Assembly (NCBI RefSeq): GCF_004122095.1
Contig: NZ_SAWZ01000002.1
Location: 310,001-374,000, forward strand
Length of the DNA: 64,000 bases
Source: Pseudoxanthomonas composti
Lineage (GTDB): Bacteria > Pseudomonadota > Gammaproteobacteria > Xanthomonadales > Xanthomonadaceae
Direction: 5' to 3'
A program made the translations under genes and the position numbers. The notes below the pieces were generated by a model, which ran no database searches, was not told where the DNA came from, and saw only the letters and a program-made list of their open reading frames with translations. Below are positions 33,355 through 43,667 of the stretch, piece by piece (position 1 is the stretch's first letter; each line of letters begins with the position of its first letter).

Positions 33355-35789
33355 GCGCGGCCATCCTGTTGCGCGAGGCCCGGCAATCCTGGCGGGGCCT
33401 GCTGCGACGGCCGGGCTACCTGCTGCTGGCCGTGGCCACGCTGGCCCTGGGCGTGGCCACCAGCACCGCGGTGTTCGCGCTGATCGACCAGGCCCTGCTG
33501 CGGGCGCTGCCGTTTCCCCAGGCGGACCGGCTGGTGACGGTGGGACAGGCCTACGACGGCGGCACCAACCACGCCGGGCCTGCCTACCTGGCGCGCGTGC
33601 GGCAGATGCGCGCCTTTGAGTCGTCCGGGATCCTGCGCGGCTGGGCGATGAGCGCGAACGTGGCCCACGGCGATGAAGGCCAGGTGGTGCGCGCCCTGCA
33701 TGCAGACCGAGGTTTCCTGAGCACCCTCGGCCTGCCGTTCGCGATGGGGCGCAACTTCAGTCCCGAGGAGGATCGCCCAGGGGGTCCCGAGGCGGTCATC
33801 CTCAGCCACGCGTACTGGCAACAGATCGGACATGGCGATGCTTCCGTGGTGGGGTCGACCCTGCAGGTGGAAGGGCGCCCGGCGCAAGTGGTCGGGGTGC
33901 TGTCGGCCGACTTCCAGTGGTGGGAGGGGTTCGACATCATCCAGCCGATGAAGCTCGACCCGCTCAGCCCCAACCTCGAGCAGAACGAGACCATCGTGGC
34001 GCGCCTGAAGCCGGGCGTGTCGGTGCAGGCGGCGTCGGCCGAGGCCGAGGTGGCCATCGGCAATCTGCTCCTGGGCAGCCCGGTGTTCGCCAGGAACCTG
34101 GACGAGCTCAAGCAGGCCCTGCGCAGGTACCCGCCCAATGCGCTTCCGATCAAGTCCAGCCTCTTTGCCTCCCAGAGCGGGAACGTCCTGTGGATGTTCC
34201 TGGCCGCCGCTGGGTGCGTCCTGCTGATCGCGGTGATCAACCTGGCGGGCCTGATGCTGCTGCGCGTGCTGGGCCGGAGCCACGACCAAGCCGTGCGGCT
34301 GTCCCTGGGCGCGTCGGCGCTCCGGCTGAGCGGCCCCATGCTGGCCGAAGGCGTGCTGGTCGGCGCCCTGGGCGGCATGGCGGGCCTGTTGCTTGCCTGG
34401 TTGATGCTCAAGGGGTTTTCGGGCTTCGTTCCGCCCGAGTGGCTGCGCGGCGACCCGCCCGCGCTGGCGGCAGGCAGCGTTTGGTTCGCGCTGGCCTGCG
34501 GCGTGGGGTGCTCGTCCCTGGCGGTGCTGCTGGGTGCCTGGCGGGCGCGCTCCCTCAACCTTCCTGCCGAACTGGTCGGAGGCGGCCGCGCAGGCTGGAG
34601 CCGCAGTTCCGGCCGGCTCGGACGGGCCTTGGTGGTGGCACAGGTTGCGCTTGCGGTCGTGCTGCTGACCGGCGCCGCCTTGTTCATCCGCACACTCAAC
34701 GAACTGTCCAAGGTGCCCTTGGGCATCCAGAGCCAGGCGGTCAGCGTGTTCGGGCTGTCGCCCATCAAGTCCAGGACTGCGACGATCCAAGACGCCGTGC
34801 GGGACACCGAGCGCATCATCGCGCGTCTGCAGCGCATCCCCGGCGTGCGCTACGCCGCTGCCGGGAGCAACCCGCCGGTGACCACCCAGCTCAACTGGGG
34901 ACTGGAGCTGCCCAATGGACAGGAGGTCAGCGCGCAGTATCGCTTCACCACGCCGCAGGGCCTGCAGGTTTACGGAATTCCCGTGCTGTCCGGCCGCGGC
35001 ATCCAAGCGTCGGATACCGCGGGCGCGGAGCCGGTCTGCCTGGTCAGCCAGGCCTTCGCCAAGACCCATCTGGACGGCCACGCGCTGGGCAAGCGCATCA
35101 CCATCGGCGCCGACAACAAGCGCGTGGTCATGCGGGTGGTGGGCGTCGTGGGAGACGTCCGGCACAAGGGGCCATCGGCGCCGCCCAGTCCCATCGTCTA
35201 CACCCCGATGGCGCAGTTGCCCGAGGGCTTCTGGAAGATCGTCAGCGGCTTCGGCGGCCTGACCTATTCGATCCGGATGCAGCCGGGGATGCCGATCGGT
35301 CAACGCGAAGTGCAACGCGCCATCGCCGAGGTCGCGCCGGGTCAGCCGATCTCCGAGCTTCGATCGATGGACGCACTGGTCGCCTCCACGACCGATCAGC
35401 AGAAGCTCAACCTGCTGCTGGTGGGCCTGTTCGCCGCGCTCGCGCTATTGCTGGCATCCATCGGCCTGTACGCAGTGATGGCGACCTCGGTGGCGGCGCG
35501 CCGACATGAGTTCGGTGTCCGCGCAGCGCTGGGGGCGCCACCCCTGCGCTTGCTCCGCTTGGTGCTGGTCGAGAGCAGCAGGCAGATCGGCCTGGGCCTG
35601 GCGATCGGCCTGGCGATCGCGCTGGCCGGTTCGCGGGTGCTGCAGGGCTTCCTGTTCGGCGTGGGGGCGGCCGATCCGACGGCCATCGCCCTGGTGCTCG
35701 GCGTATTGGCATCGACCGGTGCCCTGGCCGCACTGGTGCCGGCGCTGCGTGCTGCACGGGTGCCGCCGATGCAGGCGTTGAGAAGTTGA
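33351..35789 (+). CDS. Large FtsX/MacB-type ABC permease with duplicated FtsX domain
   Basis: An 812-residue permease with GTG start overlapping the ATPase stop. The layout is an N-terminal helix (about 22-47), a MacB-type periplasmic domain (about 50-260), an FtsX helix set (about 278-420, with LGASALRLSGPMLAEGVLVGALG), a second helix and periplasmic domain (about 430-670) and a second FtsX set at the C-terminus (LGAPPLRLLRLVLVESSRQ to the end). This duplicated form matches the ADOP-like permease family. It probably forms the inner-membrane mechanotransmission unit with the adaptor; the cargo is unknown. The vapB antitoxin gene follows 79 bases later with its own promoter. Confidence 0.88.
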   Translation: MSAAILLREARQSWRGLLRRPGYLLLAVATLALGVATSTAVFALIDQALLRALPFPQADRLVTVGQAYDGGTNHAGPAYLARVRQMRAFESSGILRGWAMSANVAHGDEGQVVRALHADRGFLSTLGLPFAMGRNFSPEEDRPGGPEAVILSHAYWQQIGHGDASVVGSTLQVEGRPAQVVGVLSADFQWWEGFDIIQPMKLDPLSPNLEQNETIVARLKPGVSVQAASAEAEVAIGNLLLGSPVFARNLDELKQALRRYPPNALPIKSSLFASQSGNVLWMFLAAAGCVLLIAVINLAGLMLLRVLGRSHDQAVRLSLGASALRLSGPMLAEGVLVGALGGMAGLLLAWLMLKGFSGFVPPEWLRGDPPALAAGSVWFALACGVGCSSLAVLLGAWRARSLNLPAELVGGGRAGWSRSSGRLGRALVVAQVALAVVLLTGAALFIRTLNELSKVPLGIQSQAVSVFGLSPIKSRTATIQDAVRDTERIIARLQRIPGVRYAAAGSNPPVTTQLNWGLELPNGQEVSAQYRFTTPQGLQVYGIPVLSGRGIQASDTAGAEPVCLVSQAFAKTHLDGHALGKRITIGADNKRVVMRVVGVVGDVRHKGPSAPPSPIVYTPMAQLPEGFWKIVSGFGGLTYSIRMQPGMPIGQREVQRAIAEVAPGQPISELRSMDALVASTTDQQKLNLLLVGLFAALALLLASIGLYAVMATSVAARRHEFGVRAALGAPPLRLLRLVLVESSRQIGLGLAIGLAIALAGSRVLQGFLFGVGAADPTAIALVLGVLASTGALAALVPALRAARVPPMQALRS

Positions 35790-35804
35790 GCAAGCGCGGG
35801 CTGA

Positions 35805-35832
35805 TTGACGTCGCCCCTTTGGTGGTTATCAT
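35805..35832 (+). promoter_or_regulatory. Sigma-70-type promoter of vapBC
   Basis: TTGACG (35805-35810) and TATCAT (35827-35832) are spaced by 16 bases, the clearest housekeeping promoter in this part of the window. The -10 runs into CGATATCTATC, an AT-rich partial dyad that could be the VapBC operator. It lies only 16 bases after the permease stop. Confidence 0.55.
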
Positions 35833-35868
35833 CGATATCTATCAATTGCCTTCCCTGGGGCCCAGCAG

Positions 35869-36105
35869 ATGACAACGACAGCCAAATTATTTCAGTCCGG
35901 GCGCAGCCAAGCGGTACGTCTGCCCAAGGCACTGCGATTCGAGGGAGACGAGGTCATTGCGCGGCGCTTCGGCAATGGTGTGTTGCTGCTGCCGGTCGAT
36001 GCGCCCTGGCAGGTGATGCGCGAGGCATTGGAGGAGTTCGAGCCCGGGTTTGCGATGGCGCGCGACCAGCCGGAGCAGCAGGCGCGCGAGGCCTGGCCGG
36101 AATGA
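35869..36105 (+). CDS. vapB: VapB-type antitoxin (AbrB/SpoVT fold)
   Basis: A 78-residue antitoxin. The N-terminal part [21 protein letters not shown] is the swapped-hairpin AbrB/SpoVT DNA-binding fold of VapB proteins. The acidic C-terminal tail ([13 protein letters not shown]) would wrap the toxin. It overlaps vapC by ATGA, as is usual for this type of module. It should repress its own promoter at 35805-35832 together with the toxin. The pair lies inside an ABC export and two-component cassette, which is not a common place for it. Confidence 0.9.
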   Translation: MTTTAKLFQSGRSQAVRLPKALRFEGDEVIARRFGNGVLLLPVDAPWQVMREALEEFEPGFAMARDQPEQQAREAWPE

Positions 36106-36508
36106 GCCGGCTGCGCTACCTGTTGGACACCAACATCTGCATCTACATCATCAACCGTCGCCCTGCGGAAGTGTTCATGCATTTCGAGCACCTGCATGCC
36201 GGCGAGGTCGGTATTTCCAGCATCACGGCGGCCGAGCTGCGTTACGGCGTGGAAAAGAGCGGATCGCAGCGCAACGCGCAGGCGCTGGAAAAGTTCCTGG
36301 CGCCGCTGGATGTGTTGCCATTCGATGAGGTGGCCGCGCGCCGCTACGGTGCCTTGCGCAGCGGGCTGGAGCGTACGGGGCGCCCCATCGGTGCGCTGGA
36401 CCAGCTCATCGCCGCGCATGCGTTGGCGCTGGAGGTGGTGCTGGTGAGCAACGACATCCGTGAGTTCGAACGCGTGCCGGGACTTGCCTTGGAAAATTGG
36501 GTGGCGGC

Positions 36509-36512
<4 letters not shown>
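36102..36512 (+). CDS. vapC: VapC-type toxin (PIN-domain ribonuclease)
   Basis: A 136-residue PIN-domain RNase whose family cuts tRNA or rRNA when freed from antitoxin. The acidic active site is complete: D9 in [12 protein letters not shown], the glutamate in [10 protein letters not shown], the aspartate in [11 protein letters not shown] and the last acidic site in LVSNDIREF. It looks intact and functional. The ATG at 36102 overlaps the vapB stop, and the gene ends in GTGA, which is also the probable start of the following response regulator. The toxin and the regulator could therefore be translationally coupled. Confidence 0.92.
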
Positions 36513-37893
<1,381 letters not shown>

Positions 37894-37897
<4 letters not shown>

Positions 37898-39243
37898 GGG
37901 CCGCCGCGCTTCCGCTGTGGCGCGCGCTGCTGGTGGCCACCCCGGCGCTGCTGGCCCTGGCCATCGTGCTGGTCGCGGGCGTGCCGCAGGGCGCGGCGCG
38001 CTGGCTGCTGCTGGCCCTGGTGCTGGGCCTGACGTTGGCGCTGGGCGCCTGGCAGGTGCGCCGCGCGCGCCACGCCCTGATCACCCTGGCCAGCCTGGTC
38101 GATGCGTTGCGCGAAGGCGACTTCAGCGTGCGCGCGGCGGCCGCGCGACCACGGGTGGATGCCGGGCTGGCCGAGACCTTCAACCGGCTGGCGCTGCACC
38201 TGCAGGACGAGCGGCGCGGCGTCCACGAAACCCTGCAGCTGCTGAGCAAGACCCTGGCGATGCTGGACGGGGCGGTGTTCGTGTTCGAACAGGACCAGCG
38301 CCTGCGCATGCTCAACCCGGCCGGCGAGCGCCTGCTGGGCCGGCCGGCGGCCGAGCTGGTGGGGCAGGCTGCGCAGGCATTGGGGCTGGCGCCCCTGTTC
38401 GCGCTGCCCAGCGGGGCGCTGCATGGGCAGCGGTTTCCCGGCCAGGCCGGTCGCTGGCAGGTCAGCCATGCCGCGCTGCGCAGTCGCAGCCAGTCCGGGC
38501 GCCTGCTGGTGATGCAGCCGATGGAGCGCGCACTGCGCGAGGAGGAAGCCCAGGCCTTCCGGCGCCTGCTGCGCGTGCTCAGCCATGAGATCAACAACTC
38601 GCTGGCGCCCATCGCCTCCATGGCCGACACCTTGCAGCGTCTGCTGCCAGCGTCGCAGGCCGCCCTGGATGGCGAGGCCCGGCAGGACATGGTCGAGGGC
38701 CTGCGCCTGATCGAGCAGCGCAGCGACGCCCTGCAGCGCTTCCTGGGGGGATACGCGCGGCTGGCCCGCCTGCCGCCCCCGGTGATCGCGCCGGTAGCGC
38801 TGGAAGAACGCTTGCAGCGCGTGCGCCAGCTGATCGCCAGTGAGCGCGTGCGCCTGATGCCTTCGCCGACGCTGCAGGTGCTGGCCGATGCCGACCAGCT
38901 CGACCAGGTGCTGATCAACCTGCTGCGCAACGCGCTGGAGGCCGGCCCCGAGGGCTCGCCGGTGGAGGTGGGCTGGGCCCTGGACGGGGAGGAGGTGCGC
39001 ATCGACATCGCCGACCGTGGGCCGGGCCTGCCGCTCAGCGACAACCTGTTCGTGCCGTTCTTCACCACCAAGCCCGGCGGCTCGGGCATCGGGCTGGTGC
39101 TGTCGCGGCAGATCATCCAGTCCCAGCAGGGCAGCCTGCGTTTGCAGGCGCGAGCGGACGCGCCCGGCAGCGTGGCCAGCGTCTTCCTGCCACTGGCGCC
39201 GGATGCCGGGCCAAAGGCGGCCGACGGCTATCATTCGCACTGA
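37894..39243 (+). CDS. Sensor histidine kinase partner of the NtrC-type regulator
   Basis: A 449-residue membrane kinase with TTG start overlapping the regulator stop (TTGA). Two helices (about 12-30 and 36-53) with almost no loop between them suggest that it senses a membrane or intramembrane signal. A HAMP-like linker (about 55-105) and a PAS-like region (about 120-165, AMLDGAVFVFEQDQRLRMLN) follow. The phospho-acceptor H231 lies in RVLSHEINNSLAPI. The N-box QVLINLLRNALEAG and the G-boxes in DRGPGLPLSDNLF and GGSGIGLVLSRQI complete the ATPase domain. pbpC follows after 30 bases. Confidence 0.93.
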
Positions 39244-39273
39244 CACATCGTTCACAGGTCGCCGTTTGCCCGC

Positions 39274-41643
39274 ATGAAGGCCGTTGCTCGCAGCTCGCGC
39301 ATGGTGACCTGGCTGCGCTGGAGCCTGGCGCTGGTGCTGACGGCGATGCTGATCGCCGACCTGGCATTCCCCTTGCCGCTGCCCAAGGCGCGCGACACCT
39401 CGACCCTGGTGGTGGCGCGCGATGGCACGCCGCTGCGCGCCTTCGCCGACCGCGAGGGCGTCTGGCGTTATCCCACCGACCCGGCACGCATCTCGCCGCT
39501 GTACCTGCAGGCGCTGGTGACCTACGAGGACCGCTGGTTCTGGCGCCATCCAGGCGTGAACCCCTGGGCCATGCTGCGCGCGGCCGGGCAGTGGGCCGGC
39601 AGTGGGCAGATCGTGTCCGGCGGCTCCACCCTGACCATGCAGGTGGCCCGCATCCTCGACCGGGACGCGCACCAGGGCCGCACGCGCACGCCCTGGGCCA
39701 AGCTGCGCCAGGTGCTGCGCGCGCTGCAGCTGGAAGCGCATCTGGACAAGCGCCAGATCCTGCAGCTGTACCTGGAGCGCGCGCCCTTCGGCGGCACCCT
39801 GGAAGGCGTGGAGGCCGCCAGCTGGGCCTACCTGGGCAAGCCCGCCGCACAGCTCTCCCATGCCGAGGCGGCCCTGCTGGCGGTGCTGCCGCAGTCGCCC
39901 AGCCGCCTGCGCCCGGACCGCCATCCGCAACGCGCCCAGCGTGCGCGCGACAAGGTGCTGGCGCGCATGGCCAGCGCCCGCATCTGGAGCCAGGCGGAGG
40001 TGGAGGACGCCCGCATCGAGCCGGTGGTGGCGCGTTCGCTGCAGCCGCCGCTGTCGGCGGCCTTGCTGGCCCAGCGCCTGCATGCGGCCGACCCGCGCCA
40101 GGCGCGCATCGTCACCACGCTGGATGCCGGGCTGCAGCGCACCTTGGAGGAGCGTGTCGGCGCCTACTTCTCGCAGCTGCCGCCACGTACTTCCGCGGCA
40201 CTACTGGTGGTGGACAACGCCACCCTGGAGGCGCGCGCCTATGTCGGCTCGGTGGCCTTCGGCGACAAGGCCCGGCTGGGGCACGTGGACATGGTGCAGG
40301 CCTGGCGTTCGCCCGGGTCCACACTCAAGCCCTTCCTGTATGCGATGGCGCTGGACGACGGGCTGATCCACAGCGAAAGCCTGCTGGTGGATGCGCCGCA
40401 ATCCTTCGGTGGCTACCGGCCCGGCAACTTCGATACCGCCTTCAACGGCCCGGTCGGTGCGGCGCAGGCGCTGAGGCTGTCGCTGAACATCCCGGCGGTG
40501 GACCTGCTGGATCGCGTCGGGCCGGCGCGCTTTTCCGCGCGCCTGGCGCATGCCGGCATCCAGCTGCGCTATCCGCGCGGGGCGGCGCCGAACCTGTCGA
40601 TCATCCTGGGCGGCACCGGTGCGCGGCTGGAGGATCTGGTAGGCGCCTATGCGGCCCTGAACCGGGACGGCGTAGCTGGCCGCGTGCGCTATCGCGCCGA
40701 TGCGCCGCAGCTGGACCGGCGCCTGATGTCGCCCGGCGCGGCCTGGATCATCCGCGAGGTCCTTCAGGCCAACCCCAGGCCCGGCTATGGCGCGGCCGCC
40801 TTCGATACCGGCGCCCGGCCCAAGGTGGCGTGGAAGACCGGGACCAGCTACGGCTTTCGCGATGCCTGGGCCGTGGGCGGGACGCGCCGCCATACTGTCG
40901 GGGTCTGGGTCGGCCGTCCCGACGGCACGCCGCTGCCGGGCCAGTACGGCGCGGTGACGGCCTTGCCGCTGCTGTTCGAGGTCGTCGACAGCCTGCCGCG
41001 CACGGTCGGCGACCACGCGCCCAGGCCGCCTCCGCCGAACGTGGCTGAGACGGAGATCTGCTGGCCGCTGGGCACTGCGCCGGACCCGCAGGCGCCGGAC
41101 CTGTGCCAGCGTCGCATGCAGGCCTGGACCCTGGACCACAACGTGCCGCCGACCTTCGCCGAGCGCGATGCGCGGCGCTGGAGCGCCGGCCGCGAGCGCT
41201 TCCTGCGCGATGCCGCCACCGGCCAGCGCCTGTCCGCCGACTGCCGGCTGCCGCATCGCCAGGAGTCGGTAGAGATCGCCCGCTGGCCGGCGCTGCTCTC
41301 ACCCTGGCTGTCACAGCAGACGCGGCAGGTCTCGCAACTGCCGCCGCTGGCGGCCGATTGCCAGGACGATGGCCGCGGGCAGTACCAGACGCTGCGCATC
41401 GAGGGCCTGAACGAAGGCGGCGCCATCGCCCGCGCGCCCGGCAGTCCGCACCCGGCGCGCGTGCAGGTCCGCGCCATCGGCGCCACCACCCAGGTGCAAT
41501 GGCTGCTCGATGGCAGGTGGGTCGGCACCAGCAGCGGCGCGGCGCCCTTCGTGCGCGACTACGCCGAACCGGGCCGGCACACCTTGACCGCCCTGGCCGA
41601 GAGCGGCGCATGGACCCAGGTGCGCTTCAGCGTGCTGGAGTGA
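39274..41643 (+). CDS. pbpC: Penicillin-binding protein 1C
   Basis: A 789-residue bifunctional class A PBP. After one membrane anchor (about 14-34) comes a GT51 glycosyltransferase with EDRWFWRHPG (85-94) and GGSTLTMQ (116-123). The transpeptidase domain has S349-T-L-K352, S403-L-N405 and KTG at 521-523. The C-terminal biPBP domain (about 690-789) identifies it as PBP1C. In many bacteria it sits directly after the alpha-2-macroglobulin gene, where the two are thought to act in envelope repair and protease trapping. Here the pair is split by the 8-kb export and regulatory cassette. About 170 bases without a gene follow. Confidence 0.95.
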   Translation: MKAVARSSRMVTWLRWSLALVLTAMLIADLAFPLPLPKARDTSTLVVARDGTPLRAFADREGVWRYPTDPARISPLYLQALVTYEDRWFWRHPGVNPWAMLRAAGQWAGSGQIVSGGSTLTMQVARILDRDAHQGRTRTPWAKLRQVLRALQLEAHLDKRQILQLYLERAPFGGTLEGVEAASWAYLGKPAAQLSHAEAALLAVLPQSPSRLRPDRHPQRAQRARDKVLARMASARIWSQAEVEDARIEPVVARSLQPPLSAALLAQRLHAADPRQARIVTTLDAGLQRTLEERVGAYFSQLPPRTSAALLVVDNATLEARAYVGSVAFGDKARLGHVDMVQAWRSPGSTLKPFLYAMALDDGLIHSESLLVDAPQSFGGYRPGNFDTAFNGPVGAAQALRLSLNIPAVDLLDRVGPARFSARLAHAGIQLRYPRGAAPNLSIILGGTGARLEDLVGAYAALNRDGVAGRVRYRADAPQLDRRLMSPGAAWIIREVLQANPRPGYGAAAFDTGARPKVAWKTGTSYGFRDAWAVGGTRRHTVGVWVGRPDGTPLPGQYGAVTALPLLFEVVDSLPRTVGDHAPRPPPPNVAETEICWPLGTAPDPQAPDLCQRRMQAWTLDHNVPPTFAERDARRWSAGRERFLRDAATGQRLSADCRLPHRQESVEIARWPALLSPWLSQQTRQVSQLPPLAADCQDDGRGQYQTLRIEGLNEGGAIARAPGSPHPARVQVRAIGATTQVQWLLDGRWVGTSSGAAPFVRDYAEPGRHTLTALAESGAWTQVRFSVLE

Positions 41644-41765
41644 GGGCCGTGGACCGGCCGATCCTTGCGATCACAAGCGCGCTGATTGGGCCGAAATCTG
41701 CGATATCGACCGTCGCCGTAGAGGCGACCTCCGTGCGACTTCCCAAGTGTTATCTGGGTTCAAAC

Positions 41766-41790
41766 GAAAACGGGCGCCAATGGCGCCCGT
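41766..41790 (-). terminator. Intrinsic terminator of the ferritin-like gene
   Basis: On the minus strand, ACGGGCGCC pairs with GGCGCCCGT around a 3-base loop, followed by TTTTCG. It lies 25 bases after the minus-strand stop at 41815. Confidence 0.75.
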
Positions 41791-41814
41791 CGTTCGATAC
41801 ACCTCGGCGAGAAT

Positions 41815-42378
41815 TTACTTGCCGATCCAGCCTTCCAGCATGTCGGCGAACTCGTCGGCATGCTCTTCTTCCTGCGCCAGGATCGACTCCAGCACACGCT
41901 TGGTGGTGGTGTCGCGGTCGCCGATGAAGTTGATCATCTGGCGATAGCTATCGATGGCGATGCGCTCGGCGACCAGGTTCTCCTTCACCATGTCGCGCAG
42001 GTCGCTGCCTTCCTTGTACTCGGCATGCGAGCGCGCGGTCAGCGTGTCCGGGTTGAGGTCCGGCTCGCCGCCCAGCTGCACGATGCGCTCGGCCAGCTTG
42101 TGCGCATGGTCCTGTTCCTGCTGCGCGTGCTCGAGGAACTCGCCCTTGACCGCGTCGGCCAGCATGCCCTTGGCCATGAAGTAGTGCCGGTAGTAGCGAA
42201 GGACGCAGACGTACTCGGTGGCCAGGGCCTCGTTGAGCATCTTGATGACGGCTTCGCGATCTGCGGAATAGCTCTTGGTGATGGCCCCGTCTTCGATGCT
42301 CTGACGTGCATTGGCCCGCAGCGTGGCGGTATCGGTCAGGGGGAGGGGATTTTGCTGGGTGGCTGATGTCTTGGACAT
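41815..42378 (-). CDS. Ferritin-like (bacterioferritin/DPS-like) protein
   Basis: A 187-residue ferritin-fold protein likely to oxidise and store iron or protect against peroxide. The four-helix bundle shows metal-ligand patterns: a glutamate in NEALATEYVCVLRYYRHY, E..H in GEFLEHAQQEQDHAHKLAER, a glutamate in AERIAIDSYRQMI and E..H in ILAQEEEHADEFADML. The 25-residue polar N-terminal tail and the spacing suggest a DPS-like rather than classical heme bacterioferritin. The start at 42378 gives this tail; the longer open frame reads into the peroxiredoxin region. A clear terminator follows. The peroxiredoxin gene lies directly upstream on the same strand. Confidence 0.88.
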   Translation of the reverse strand: MSKTSATQQNPLPLTDTATLRANARQSIEDGAITKSYSADREAVIKMLNEALATEYVCVLRYYRHYFMAKGMLADAVKGEFLEHAQQEQDHAHKLAERIVQLGGEPDLNPDTLTARSHAEYKEGSDLRDMVKENLVAERIAIDSYRQMINFIGDRDTTTKRVLESILAQEEEHADEFADMLEGWIGK

Positions 42379-42505
42379 TGGCTTGTCTCCGGTTGCGGCA
42401 GCGGCATGCTGCGCTGGGATGCGTCGTGGAGCGGTGAATGTGTCGGTGCTGCGTTTACCCCCACCGAAAACGCAGTCAGCGCCGGTTGCGAATGCAGCGG
42501 CGCGT

Positions 42506-42988
42506 TCAGTCCGGAAGCTGTTCCAGCACAGCCTCGGCCGAGGACACCTTGAACTCGCCGGGTGCCTCCACCCACAGCGCACGTACCACGCCTTCCTCGG
42601 CATACAGCGCATAGCGCTTGGAGCGCAGCCCCATGCCGTTGCTGCTGGCATCCATCTCCAGCCCCATGGCCTTGGTGAACTCGCCATTGCCGTCGGCCAG
42701 CATGCGCAGGCCCTCGGGCACCTCGGCGGACTTGGCCCAGGCGTTCATCACGAACGGGTCGTTGACCGACACGCAGTAGACCTCGACGCCACGCTTACGA
42801 AAGTCCTCGAAGCGCTCGACGAAACCCGGCAGGTGGCGTGCCGAGCACGTGGGCGTAAACGCGCCGGGCACGGCGAACAACACCACCTTGCCGACCTCGA
42901 ACAGCTTGGAGGTGTCTACGGACTGGATGCCGTCATGGAAATACTTGAGGACGACCTCGGGGATGGGTTCGCCGACCTGGATGCTCAT
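42506..42988 (-). CDS. Peroxiredoxin, Prx5 type
   Basis: A 160-residue thioredoxin-fold peroxidase of the Prx5 family that reduces hydrogen and organic peroxides in the cytoplasm. The peroxidatic cysteine is C48 in VPGAFTPTCSARHLPGF, and the motif VYCVSVNDPFVMNAWAK is diagnostic of this subfamily. There is no fused glutaredoxin domain, so reduction by glutaredoxin or glutathione is likely. It diverges from hsp20 and lies just upstream of the ferritin-like gene, forming a small oxidative-stress group. Confidence 0.95.
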   Translation of the reverse strand: MSIQVGEPIPEVVLKYFHDGIQSVDTSKLFEVGKVVLFAVPGAFTPTCSARHLPGFVERFEDFRKRGVEVYCVSVNDPFVMNAWAKSAEVPEGLRMLADGNGEFTKAMGLEMDASSNGMGLRSKRYALYAEEGVVRALWVEAPGEFKVSSAEAVLEQLPD

Positions 42989-43049
42989 CGCGCCTCCTGA
43001 ATGGAAGCCCGAAGGCTAGGCGCGGGGCGGGTAAGAGCGCGTCAATGGT

Positions 43050-43077
43050 CTTGAAAACCCCATGCCCAAACCTATGT
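43050..43077 (+). promoter_or_regulatory. Sigma-32 (heat shock) promoter of hsp20
   Basis: CTTGAAA (43050-43056) is a perfect -35 of the heat-shock consensus. After 13 bases, ACCTATGT matches the -10 consensus CCCCATNT at most positions. Transcription would start near 43084, about 40 bases before the hsp20 ATG. Confidence 0.65.
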
Positions 43078-43122
43078 CTGGACCAGGCGGCAACGGGCCG
43101 CATCGACTTGAAGGGCATCCCC

Positions 43123-43563
43123 ATGAATTCCGTGATCTATCGCAGCTGGCCGGCCGCTTCGGCCATCCATCAGCAGCTCAACCAGATTTTCGATCGCAGC
43201 GGCAGTGACGCCGGCCAGTGGTCGCCGCGGGTGGACATCCGCGAGAACGCCGAGCGCTTCCTCATCCAGGCGGACCTGCCCGGGGTGGACCTGCAGGCCA
43301 TCGAGATCCAGATGGAGCGCAACGTGCTCAGCCTGCGCGGCGAGCGGGCCGCGCCGACGCTGGAAGAAGGCGACAAGGCCAGCCGCAGCGAACGCCGCTA
43401 CGGGCCGTTCGAGCGTCGTTTCGTGCTGCCCGAGACCGCAGACGCCGACGGCATCGTGGCCGAAGGCCGCAACGGCGTGCTGGAGATCACCATCCCCAAG
43501 AAGGCCCAGGCCGGCGCGCGCCGCATCCAGGTCGCGGCCAAGGCCGAGCCGTCCGCGCAATAA
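43123..43563 (+). CDS. Small heat-shock protein Hsp20
   Basis: A 146-residue small chaperone that holds unfolded proteins without ATP. The alpha-crystallin domain (about 38-130) starts WSPRVDIRENAERFLIQADL. It has the turn PGVDLQAIEIQMERNVLSLRG and ends GRNGVLEITIPKK, the conserved A-x-x-x-G-V-L signature. The start at 43123 follows AAGGG at good spacing. A heat-shock-type promoter lies just upstream and an intrinsic terminator 63 bases downstream, before a DnaJ-type gene. Confidence 0.94.
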   Translation: MNSVIYRSWPAASAIHQQLNQIFDRSGSDAGQWSPRVDIRENAERFLIQADLPGVDLQAIEIQMERNVLSLRGERAAPTLEEGDKASRSERRYGPFERRFVLPETADADGIVAEGRNGVLEITIPKKAQAGARRIQVAAKAEPSAQ

Positions 43564-43625
43564 GCCGAGTGGGGGGGGGCGCTCACGCGTGGCGACGCGA
43601 TGATGCGCCGGTGGGTAACATGCAA

Positions 43626-43653
43626 GCCCGCGATCGCAAGGTCGCGGGCTTTT
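43626..43653 (+). terminator. Intrinsic terminator between hsp20 and the DnaJ-type gene
   Basis: GCCCGCGA pairs with TCGCGGGC around an 8-base loop and is followed by TTTT. It ends 15 bases before the DnaJ ATG, so it may end hsp20 messages while letting a fraction read through. Confidence 0.8.
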
Positions 43654-43667
43654 CCGGTGAGGTGACG

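Noticed and set aside
43564..43667. Small gene between hsp20 and the DnaJ-type gene
   Set aside because: The gap is only about 100 bases, contains an intrinsic terminator and has no start with a ribosome-binding site.
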